Both the position numbers and the translations under genes were made by a program. Under the pieces are notes generated by a model. That model was given only the letters and a program-made list of their open reading frames with translations. It ran no database searches and had not been told where the DNA came from. A stretch of 64,000 nt of DNA from UBA9676 sp036522155 (GTDB lineage: Bacteria > Actinomycetota > Actinomycetes > Streptosporangiales > Streptosporangiaceae), in the NCBI GenBank assembly GCA_036522155.1, contig DATDGI010000072.1:1-64000 (forward strand), read 5' to 3'. Of the stretch, positions 7,697 through 14,566 are shown one piece after another; position 1 is the first letter of the stretch, and the number at the start of each line of letters is the position of its first letter.

Positions 7697-9160
7697 GTGG
7701 ACAGCGACCAGCGGGCGTTCGCCCACCGGCTCATCGGCCAGCGGGAGCGGCTGCACACCAGCCCGGAGCAGCTGCTTGACCGGGTGGAGCGGTCCGGCTA
7801 CGGGCCGAAGAGCAAGGAGATCCTGCGGGATCAGGTGCGGCACGAATCGACCGGGCAGGTCGGCTTCGCCCTGTTCGACTGCCCGCCCGCGATCGTGCGC
7901 GGCCAGGGCGCGCTGGTCTGGGACGCCGACGGCAAGGAGTACGTCGACATGCTGGCCGGGTTCTCGGTGTCCAACACCGGGCACTGCCACCCGGTGGTGA
8001 CGGCCGCCGTCGCCGAGCAGGCGGGCAAGCTGCTGCACTATTTCGATCTGCCCGGTGAGCAGCGGGAGCGGCTGGCCGGCCGGCTGGCGGCCCTGGCGCC
8101 AGGTGACCGCCCGCGCCGGGTCGTGTTCGGCACCACCGGCGCCGACGCGGCCGAACTGGCGATCCGGCTGGCCCGCTGGTACACCGGCGCCCCGATCATC
8201 CTGTCCGCCTACGGCGGGTACCACGGCACCACCGGTGCCACCATGCCGGCCACGGCCAAGGGCGGCATGTGGGCGTTCTACTACCCGGTCCTGCCGCAGG
8301 ACTCCGGCCACGCCAAGATCCCGTTCTCCTACCCCTACCGGTGCCCGGTCGGGGCCGCGCCGGAGAACTGCGCCGAGGCCTGCCTGGAATTCACCCGGCG
8401 GATGCTGCTCGGCAAGGAGTCGCCGTTCACCGAGCACCGGGCCGGCATCTCCAACGTCGCGGCCATCCTGCTGGAACCGATGCAGGCCAGCGCGGGCTAC
8501 ATCATTCCCGGCCCGGGCTACCTGCGCGGCATCCGTGAGCTGTGCGACGAGTTCGGCTTCCTGCTGATCGACGACGAGATCCAGGCCGGCATGGGCCGGA
8601 CCGGCAAGTTCTGGGCCTGCGACCACGACCAGGTGGTCCCGGACCTGATCCTGGTGTCCAAGGGCCTGGCCAGCGGGCTGCCGATCTCGGCCGTCATCGC
8701 CGACGACGAGATCGCCGCCTCCTGGGGACCGGGCGCCCACGTCGGCACCTTCACCGCCACCGCGCTGGCCGCCGCGGCCGCCAACGCCACCCTCGACGTC
8801 TACGAATCCGAGCAGCTCGTCAAGCGGGCGGCCGAGCTGGGCGACTACTTCGCCGACCAGCTGCACGCGCTGCAGGAACGGCACCCGATCCTGGGCTGGA
8901 TCGACGCCCGCGGGCTGTTCGTCGGCCTGGAGTTCGTCCGGGACCGGGCCACCAAGGAACCGGCCGCCGACGAGGCCGCCTGGATGCTGGAGTTCTGCGT
9001 CCGCGAGGGCCTGCTGTTCGAAAAGGGCGGCTACTACTACAACCGGTTCCAGCTCATCCCGTCGCTGGTCATGGAGAAGGAACTGATCGACCGGGCGGTG
9101 GGCATCCTGGACCGGGCCATGTCGATGGCCGAATCCCGCGCCGGGATCGCGGCCGGCTAA
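7697..9160 (+). CDS. class III PLP-dependent aminotransferase
   Basis: The start is a GTG at 7697 preceded by AGGAGGGG; this gives 487 residues. It shows the fold-type I class III pattern: NTGHCHPVV (93-101), GTTGADAAELAIRLAR (145-160), AYGGYHGTTGATM (171-183), LLIDDEIQAGMGRTGKFW (289-306) with the cofactor-binding Asp, and LVSKGLASGLP with K322 as the expected Schiff-base lysine. Relatives act on GABA, ornithine, other omega-amines or 2-oxo acids. A Cys-rich stretch (CPVGAAPENCAEAC, 216-229) sits between the substrate motifs and is unusual. It ends the operon, nine bases from the converging ABC permease gene. Confidence 0.85.
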   Translation: MDSDQRAFAHRLIGQRERLHTSPEQLLDRVERSGYGPKSKEILRDQVRHESTGQVGFALFDCPPAIVRGQGALVWDADGKEYVDMLAGFSVSNTGHCHPVVTAAVAEQAGKLLHYFDLPGEQRERLAGRLAALAPGDRPRRVVFGTTGADAAELAIRLARWYTGAPIILSAYGGYHGTTGATMPATAKGGMWAFYYPVLPQDSGHAKIPFSYPYRCPVGAAPENCAEACLEFTRRMLLGKESPFTEHRAGISNVAAILLEPMQASAGYIIPGPGYLRGIRELCDEFGFLLIDDEIQAGMGRTGKFWACDHDQVVPDLILVSKGLASGLPISAVIADDEIAASWGPGAHVGTFTATALAAAAANATLDVYESEQLVKRAAELGDYFADQLHALQERHPILGWIDARGLFVGLEFVRDRATKEPAADEAAWMLEFCVREGLLFEKGGYYYNRFQLIPSLVMEKELIDRAVGILDRAMSMAESRAGIAAG

Positions 9161-9169
9161 CGCACACGG

Positions 9170-10054
9170 TCAGGAGAGGACGCGGCGCCGGAAGCTGTAC
9201 AGCCCGATGGCCAGGAACGCCAGGCCATACTGGAACATCTCGGGATAGACGACGTACAGCGGCAGGTGGGTGGTGGTGGTGAAGGCGGCCCGCATTCCCT
9301 CGTTCACGTAGGTGAGGGGGTTCATCAGCACGATGGTCTGGAGCCAGTGCCAGTGGCCGACGGTGACTGGCGCGAGCCTCGTCCAGGTGTAGTAGGTGCC
9401 GCCGAGGATGGTTGTCGGCAAGATGATGAAGCCGAACATCAGCCCGATATTGCGAGGCTCGAAGACGGTACCCAGGACAAGCCCAAGGAAGGCCATCGCG
9501 ACGCAGGCGAGCGGCAGGAACGTCACGATGATCCACCAATGCGGCGTCAGGTGGGCGTGCACGCCGGGCGCGTGGATGACCGAGGCCATGGGCAGCACGA
9601 CGATCGCGGCCAGCAGTGCCTGGGCCGCACCCGAGAGCACCTTGGCCACCGCCACCAGCCAGATCGGGCAGGGTGCCTGAACCCGGTCCTCGATTTCGCG
9701 GGTGGAGCCGAACTCGTGAGCCATGGCCAGCGCGATCGACTGCACGCCCTGGAACAGAATCGAGATCCCGATCACCCCGGGCACGAGAACGGTCGCGAAG
9801 GCGGACTCGCTCTGCGGGGTGTGCCCGCCGACGCCTTGCCCGATCTTCGGGAAGACGTACAGGAAGACGAAACAGAGCAGGAATGGCTGGATAACCGTGC
9901 GCGCCGTGACCTGCCACAAGTGCTTGCGCAGCACCACGAGGTCACGGAGCATGAGTGCGCCCAGCACGGTCCAGCTCGCAGCGGCCACCGATCGGGTGGG
10001 TGCGGCCACGATCCGCGGTGCTAGGGCCTGCGAGGCCGGCGACGTAGCGGTCAA
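9170..10054 (-). CDS. ABC-2 type transporter permease
   Basis: The 294-residue protein has six predicted membrane helices and resembles DrrB/ABC-2 export permeases, with ALMLRDLVVLRKHLWQ before the first helix, the EFGSTREIEDRVQAP loop, and GGTYYTWTRLAPV in the second half. The start is TTG at 10054, overlapping the ATPase stop (TTGA) and preceded by AAGGAG at good spacing. It forms an exporter with the ATPase gene just upstream. The pair is the tail of the pqq operon, so it may export PQQ, a PQQ precursor or another small product. That role is inference from position only. Confidence 0.85.
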   Translation of the reverse strand: MTATSPASQALAPRIVAAPTRSVAAASWTVLGALMLRDLVVLRKHLWQVTARTVIQPFLLCFVFLYVFPKIGQGVGGHTPQSESAFATVLVPGVIGISILFQGVQSIALAMAHEFGSTREIEDRVQAPCPIWLVAVAKVLSGAAQALLAAIVVLPMASVIHAPGVHAHLTPHWWIIVTFLPLACVAMAFLGLVLGTVFEPRNIGLMFGFIILPTTILGGTYYTWTRLAPVTVGHWHWLQTIVLMNPLTYVNEGMRAAFTTTTHLPLYVVYPEMFQYGLAFLAIGLYSFRRRVLS

Positions 10055-11049
10055 TCCCGCAGCTCCTTCCCGGTGAGGTTGATGAACACCGTCTCCAGGC
10101 TGGGCTCGGAGACCGACAGGTCAACCAGATCGAACCCGCCGCGTTCCGCTGCTGCGGCGATCCGCGGGACGAGCCGGTCGTTGCCGCGCACGTGCAGCTG
10201 GAGTCCTCCATCCACCTGGCGTGTGCGGGCGACGTTGCCGATGGCGCTGGCGAGCACCCCGGCGAGCCGTCCGGCGTCTCCGGTTGTCTTCACCGTGACC
10301 ACCGTGTCGGCGCCGGTGCCCTGCTTGAGCGCGGCCGGGGTACCGAGCGCGAGGATCTTGCCGTGGTCCATGATGGCGACCCGCCCGCACAGCCGGTCGG
10401 CCTCTTCCATGTAATGGGTCGTGAGCATGATGGTCTGGCCTTCGTCATGCAGCTCGCCGAGCAGGTCCCACAGGGTGAGCCGGCTCTGCGGATCCAGACC
10501 TGCCGTTGGCTCGTCAAGGAACAGCACCGCCGGGCGGTGGGCGACGGCGCGCGCGATCATCAGCCGTTGTGCCATCCCGCCGGACAGCGCGTCCACCGGC
10601 GCCCTGGCCCACTTGGACAGCTGGAACCTCTCGAGCAGCTCGCCGGCGGTCCGCCGCGACTGCCTGGACCCCAGGCCGAACAGCCGGCCGTGGAAGTACA
10701 GGTTCTCCCAGACGCTGAGCTGGCGGTCGAGGGTGTTGTGCTGGGAAACGATTCCGCACAGCTGCCTGGCCCGCGCCGGATGGGCAACGATATCGACGCC
10801 AGCCAGGAACGCCCGCCCGGAGGTCGGCACCACACGCGTTGTGAGCATGCCTGCCGTGGTCGTCTTTCCCGCGCCGTTGGGCCCCAGCAGCCCGAAGATC
10901 TCGCCGGCCTCGACGCCGAGGCTGAGCTGGTCGACCGCGGCGAAGTCAGTCCCCGGGTAGACCTTGGTCAGGTCCTCGGTATGGATGACCGTCTGTCGCG
11001 GGCCTCCAGCCAGCTGGGCGGCGCTCGCCGGTGCTTGTGCGGTGTCCAC
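10051..11049 (-). CDS. ABC transporter ATP-binding protein (DrrA-like)
   Basis: The 332-residue protein has a complete ABC ATPase: Walker A GPNGAGKT (56-63), signature LSGGMAQR, Walker B VLFLDEPTAGLDP and the switch histidine in TTHYMEEADRL. The C-terminal 90 residues match the DrrA-type accessory domain that pairs with ABC-2 permeases and ends in PSLETVFINLTG. The GTG start follows immediately on the pqqB TAG stop, and its own stop overlaps the permease start, so translation of pqqB, ATPase and permease is probably coupled. It powers export by the downstream permease. Confidence 0.88.
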   Translation of the reverse strand: MDTAQAPASAAQLAGGPRQTVIHTEDLTKVYPGTDFAAVDQLSLGVEAGEIFGLLGPNGAGKTTTAGMLTTRVVPTSGRAFLAGVDIVAHPARARQLCGIVSQHNTLDRQLSVWENLYFHGRLFGLGSRQSRRTAGELLERFQLSKWARAPVDALSGGMAQRLMIARAVAHRPAVLFLDEPTAGLDPQSRLTLWDLLGELHDEGQTIMLTTHYMEEADRLCGRVAIMDHGKILALGTPAALKQGTGADTVVTVKTTGDAGRLAGVLASAIGNVARTRQVDGGLQLHVRGNDRLVPRIAAAAERGGFDLVDLSVSEPSLETVFINLTGKELRD

Positions 11050-11997
11050 CTATAGCTCCAGTGTCATGCCGTCCTGTGCCACTTCGATGCCGGCCGCTGC
11101 CAGTGCCGCGCGCTCTGGTGAGCCCTCGGCCTGGGCTGGATTGGTGTTGTTGAGGTGGGTGTACAGCTTGCGCGCCGCAGGGTGGGCGCTCAGGCGCTGG
11201 TAGGTGTCGGCGATCGGCAGGTGCCCCATCGTGCTGGCGGGGCGGTCCTGGCCGGTCGCGCGCAGCATTTCGTCGTCGTGGAAGAACGTGCCGTCCAGGA
11301 TCACACAGCCCGCACCGGTGAGCGCGGTGTCCAGTTGCCCGGTCCAGCTGGCCAGGCACGGCGCGTACACCAGTGATCCGCCGGTGAGGCGGTCCTCGAA
11401 CCGGTAGGCCACCACCCACGGGTCCGGTGTGTGTGCTCCATCAGCTGCCGGGGAGGCCGGTTGCGGTGGCGGGGGGTCCTCCGGCGGCACGTGCGCGGAT
11501 GCCGGCCTGGCATAGCGGGGCCGCTTCACGCTCAGCGGGATCGCTGTCGCCGACAGCTGCTCGTCGAGGGAGATCGTCGCCTCCGGGGGGAGCGCGTGCC
11601 AGGCGAGCGAGCCGTAGGGGCCGAGGACCGGGCGGACCGGGAAGCTGTCCTGCAGTGCGTCCAGCACCGGCCCAGGGCCGTACACATCCAGCGGTGAGCC
11701 CTCACGCAGCATCAGGAGCCCGATGGTGTGGTCGAGTTCGCCGTCGGTGAGGAGCAGGCCGCTCAGCGGTGTCTCCCGCTGCCCCGGCCCAGCCGCCAGT
11801 TCCGGCGCGGCGAGGATCTGGGCGCGGATGTCGGGGGAGGCGTTCACCAGGTACCACCGCCGGCCGGCCCCGGTGACCGCCAGGCAGTCCTGGGTACGGC
11901 CGGTGCCATCCCGGCGGGCCCGCGCGCACATGGCGCAGGCGCAGTTCCACTGCGGCAGCCCGCCGCCAGCGGCGGTCCCCAGCAGCCGCGCCCTCAT
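11050..11997 (-). CDS. pqqB: pyrroloquinoline quinone biosynthesis protein PqqB
   Basis: From the ATG at 11997 the protein is 315 residues, the usual PqqB length. It is a metallo-beta-lactamase-fold protein with the PqqB pattern: RLLGTAAGGGLPQWNC at the N terminus, WYLVNASPDIRAQI, LLTDGELDHTIGLLMLREG, and near the end DGTFFHDDEML and MGHLPI. PqqB is thought to hydroxylate or otherwise process the tyrosine-derived part of the PqqA product. A Pro-rich insertion of about 25 residues (PPEDPPPPQPASPAADG) is not usual. The start codon overlaps the pqqE stop by 4 bp (ATGA), and the ABC ATPase follows without a gap. Confidence 0.93.
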   Translation of the reverse strand: MRARLLGTAAGGGLPQWNCACAMCARARRDGTGRTQDCLAVTGAGRRWYLVNASPDIRAQILAAPELAAGPGQRETPLSGLLLTDGELDHTIGLLMLREGSPLDVYGPGPVLDALQDSFPVRPVLGPYGSLAWHALPPEATISLDEQLSATAIPLSVKRPRYARPASAHVPPEDPPPPQPASPAADGAHTPDPWVVAYRFEDRLTGGSLVYAPCLASWTGQLDTALTGAGCVILDGTFFHDDEMLRATGQDRPASTMGHLPIADTYQRLSAHPAARKLYTHLNNTNPAQAEGSPERAALAAAGIEVAQDGMTLEL

Positions 11998-13448
11998 CCG
12001 GCGCTGGTTGTGGTGCCCGCAGCCATCTTCCGCGGTTCCCACGGCCGGGCCGGGGCGCTGCTGAGCAGCCCGGCGATGAGGTCGTGGCGAGGGGACAGCT
12101 CGCAGACGGGGTCGGTAGCGGCCGGGTCGCCGGTGAGCTGGTACGCCTGGCAGCGGCAGCCACCGAAATCGACCTCCTTCCGCGGGCAGCTGCGGCACGG
12201 CTCGGGCATCCAGCCGGTCCCCCGGAACCGGTTGAAAGCAGGCGAGGAATACCAGATGGTGCTGAGCGGCTCGTCGCGCACGTTGACCACGCCGAGGCCG
12301 GGGAGCTGCCCGGCCGCGGGGCAGGGCAGCGCATCGCCGTTCGGCGCGAGGATGATCTGGCGGACCCCCCAGCCATACATGCACGGTTTGGGGCGGTCCT
12401 CGTAGTAGTCGGCGAGAACGTACACGATCTCCATGCGGGAGCCGAGCCGGGCCCGGGCGAGCTGGACGTCGCGCTCGGCCTCCTCGACCTGGCCCCGGGT
12501 GGGCAGCAGCGCGGTCCAGTTGCGCTGGGCCCAGCCGTAGTACTGGGTGTTGGCCAGCTCCAGCCGGTCGGCCCCCATCTGCTCGGCCAGCTCGGTGAGC
12601 CCGGCCACGTGGCCGATGTTCTCGCGGTGCAGCACCACGTTGAGGGTCAGCGGCAGCCGGTGCCCGGTGACCATCGCGGCGGCGGCGAGCTTGCGCTCAT
12701 GCGCCCGGATGCCGGCGATCGCATCGGCGCTGGCGGCGGCGTCGTCCTGGACCGACAGCTGCACGTGGTCCAGGCCCGCCTCGGCCAGCGCGGCGAACCG
12801 GGTCTCGGTCAGCGGGACACCGCTGGTGACCAGGCTGGTGTACATGCCGAGCCGGTGGGCGTGCGCGACCAGCTGCGCCAGGTCACGGCGCGCCAGCGGC
12901 TCCCCGCCGGACAGGTGCACCTGAAGCATGCCCAGCTCCCGGGCCTCATCCAGCACCCGGCACCACTGCTCGGTCGTCAGCTCGTCGCGATAGGCGGCCA
13001 GGCCCACGGGGTTCGAGCAGTACGGGCAGTGCAGCGGGCACCGGTACGTCAGCTCCGCAACCAGGCCCAGCGGCACCGGGGCCGGCCTGGACCGCCGTTC
13101 CGCGGGTGCGACTCGCGGCGCGGCCGGGCCCCGCGCCAGGCCACCGCCGGGTGCGCTGGTGGCGATCAGGCGCTTGGCCACCAGGCCGTCCAGCAGCGCC
13201 ACCACGTCCGGCATCGACGCGTCCGAGTATTCCCTGGTGAGTTCCGCGGTGATCCCTTCGACGGTCCGGCTGCCGTCACAGTGGCGCAGGACCGCACCGG
13301 CGGTCTCGTTCAGCAGCAGAACGCCTTCGGGATACAGCAGCGCGTCCTGCTCGCGTGCCTCGTCGTAGGCGAGCCGGACCCCGCTGCGGAACGCGGGGCG
13401 GGACCCGGCGGTAACTCCCGCCGCCGGGCCTGGCGCCTGGTCGGCCAT
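11994..13448 (-). CDS. pqqE: PqqD-PqqE fusion: peptide-binding domain plus radical SAM enzyme
   Basis: The 484-residue protein joins two usually separate pqq products. Residues about 17-95 are a PqqD-type domain (FRSGVRLAYDEAREQDALLY, LLNETAGAVLRHCDG), which binds the PqqA peptide. A linker of about 30 residues leads to the radical SAM domain with the C137-x3-C141-x2-C144 cluster site (RCPLHCPYCSNP) and the SAM motif HLSGGEPLARRDL. The C-terminal SPASM-like region has further cysteines (PCMYGW, PNGDALPCPAAG, CRSCPRKEVDFGGCRCQ). PqqE forms the Glu-Tyr carbon-carbon cross-link in PqqA. The ATG abuts the pqqC stop. PqqD-PqqE or PqqC-PqqD fusions are known, so this is uncommon rather than novel. 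Confidence 0.94.
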   Translation of the reverse strand: MADQAPGPAAGVTAGSRPAFRSGVRLAYDEAREQDALLYPEGVLLLNETAGAVLRHCDGSRTVEGITAELTREYSDASMPDVVALLDGLVAKRLIATSAPGGGLARGPAAPRVAPAERRSRPAPVPLGLVAELTYRCPLHCPYCSNPVGLAAYRDELTTEQWCRVLDEARELGMLQVHLSGGEPLARRDLAQLVAHAHRLGMYTSLVTSGVPLTETRFAALAEAGLDHVQLSVQDDAAASADAIAGIRAHERKLAAAAMVTGHRLPLTLNVVLHRENIGHVAGLTELAEQMGADRLELANTQYYGWAQRNWTALLPTRGQVEEAERDVQLARARLGSRMEIVYVLADYYEDRPKPCMYGWGVRQIILAPNGDALPCPAAGQLPGLGVVNVRDEPLSTIWYSSPAFNRFRGTGWMPEPCRSCPRKEVDFGGCRCQAYQLTGDPAATDPVCELSPRHDLIAGLLSSAPARPWEPRKMAAGTTTSAG

Positions 13449-14156
13449 TCAGCCGCGTCCGGAGTAATCGATCGCGTCCAGCATGGACCACAGCACGTCG
13501 CATTTGAACGCCAGTGCCGCGAGCGCGGCATCCTGCTGCTCGCGCGTCAGGCAATGCTCGACCACCAGGCCGAGTGTGTACTCCGAATCCTTGCGCACAA
13601 AGGGGATGCGGGCCTCAAAGTACCCGTAGCCTGCCGGATCGATCCACGGGTAATGCCGCCGGAACACGGCCAGCCGGTCAGCCATCAGGTCCGGGGAGAA
13701 CAACTCGGTCAGGGCCGCGCCTGCTCCCTCGGTCCAGGGCCGGGTCCGGCAGAAGTTCACGTAAGCATCGACGGCGAACCGCACGCCCGGCAGCACATGC
13801 CACTCCTCCTGCACCTCCTGCCGGGTCAGCCCCACCGCCTCGGCCAGCACCAGCCAGTCCTCCAGCCCGCCCGCCCCATCGGGCGTGCCGTCCTGGAAGG
13901 TGATGCGCTCGACCCACCGGCACCGCACCTCAGGCAGCGGGCAGTTCGCGATGATCGCGGCGTTCTTCTGTGACAGATTCCGCTGGTAGTACCAGCGGTT
14001 CGCCACCCAGGCACGCACCTCGCCCGGGCTGCAGCCACCTTCGTGCAGGCGGACGTGAAATGGGTGCTTATCCCAGTAGTGCGTACCCTGCGCCCTGAGC
14101 GCCGCGACGAACTCCGCCCGCGGGAGCGGGTCGCGCACCGGCGACCCGCCCCCCAT
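13449..14156 (-). CDS. pqqC: pyrroloquinoline-quinone synthase PqqC
   Basis: I start the protein at the ATG at 14156, giving 235 residues beginning MGGGSPVRDPLPRAEF; a reading from 14267 would add 37 atypical residues and run into pqqA. PqqC catalyses the last, cofactorless step: ring closure and oxidation to PQQ. Conserved active-site blocks are visible: THYWDKHPFHVRLHEG (about 22-37), VRAWVANRWYYQRNLSQKNA (about 45-64), the ERITFQDG segment, and EARIPFVRKDSEYTL near the C terminus. It lies 16 bases after the pqqA stop and its stop touches the pqqE start. Confidence 0.93.
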   Translation of the reverse strand: MGGGSPVRDPLPRAEFVAALRAQGTHYWDKHPFHVRLHEGGCSPGEVRAWVANRWYYQRNLSQKNAAIIANCPLPEVRCRWVERITFQDGTPDGAGGLEDWLVLAEAVGLTRQEVQEEWHVLPGVRFAVDAYVNFCRTRPWTEGAGAALTELFSPDLMADRLAVFRRHYPWIDPAGYGYFEARIPFVRKDSEYTLGLVVEHCLTREQQDAALAALAFKCDVLWSMLDAIDYSGRG

Positions 14157-14172
14157 GGCGAGGGACCGCACG

Positions 14173-14349
14173 CTAGCGGCGCCCTGCGTACATGGCCGCT
14201 TCCGGCGTGATCTCAAAATCATCAGCCTGGGGCGGGAACCAGGCACGCTTCGACGTGGGTGACGCACCGTCGCCGCGGGCCGCCGCAGGCGTGTTCGCGG
14301 GCGTGCTCGTGGAGTCCTGCGGCGTACGGGAACCTTCGTTGTGGGGCAT
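14173..14349 (-). CDS. pqqA: PQQ precursor peptide PqqA (long form)
   Basis: The ATG at 14349, with GGAGCGAGG upstream, gives a 58-residue peptide. The C-terminal part fits PqqA: W37-F-P-P, then FEITPEAAMYAGRR with E50 and Y54 in the required E-x3-Y spacing, the two residues that PqqE joins. PqqA peptides are usually 22-40 residues; here a Ser/Thr/Ala/Pro-rich N-terminal extension of about 30 residues precedes the conserved core. An alternative start ten codons upstream (14379) is less likely. It is the first gene of the operon pqqA-C-DE-B-ABC exporter. Confidence 0.85.
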   Translation of the reverse strand: MPHNEGSRTPQDSTSTPANTPAAARGDGASPTSKRAWFPPQADDFEITPEAAMYAGRR

Positions 14350-14566
14350 GACCTCGCTCCTTTGGCGATCGGCGACCAAGCCTGAGCCTGCTGGCTCTGT
14401 ACACGCGTGGCACGCGGGCGGGGTCAGGCCGTTGCGTGATGCGGGTCACCCTACAGGCAGAAGCAGTGGCTAAGCCCAGATTCCCGGCAAACCGGCAAGC
14501 GGCGGGCCGATGCGGGCGGGGGCCAGTGCCAGCGTTGCTGGCGTGCGCTGCCACGCGCCGCTACCG
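14350..14566 (-). promoter_or_regulatory. pqq operon upstream region with CGCGTG-G-CACGCG palindrome
   Basis: This 217-bp gap between the TPR gene and pqqA should hold the pqq promoter. At 14404-14416 there is a palindrome with arms CGCGTG and CACGCG around a central G, about 55 bases before the pqqA start. It could be a repressor site. I do not see a convincing -10/-35 pair. Confidence 0.4.

Noticed and set aside
12084..13973. 629-codon plus-strand open frame over pqqE.
   Set aside because: Antisense shadow; the pqqE domain matches are on the other strand.
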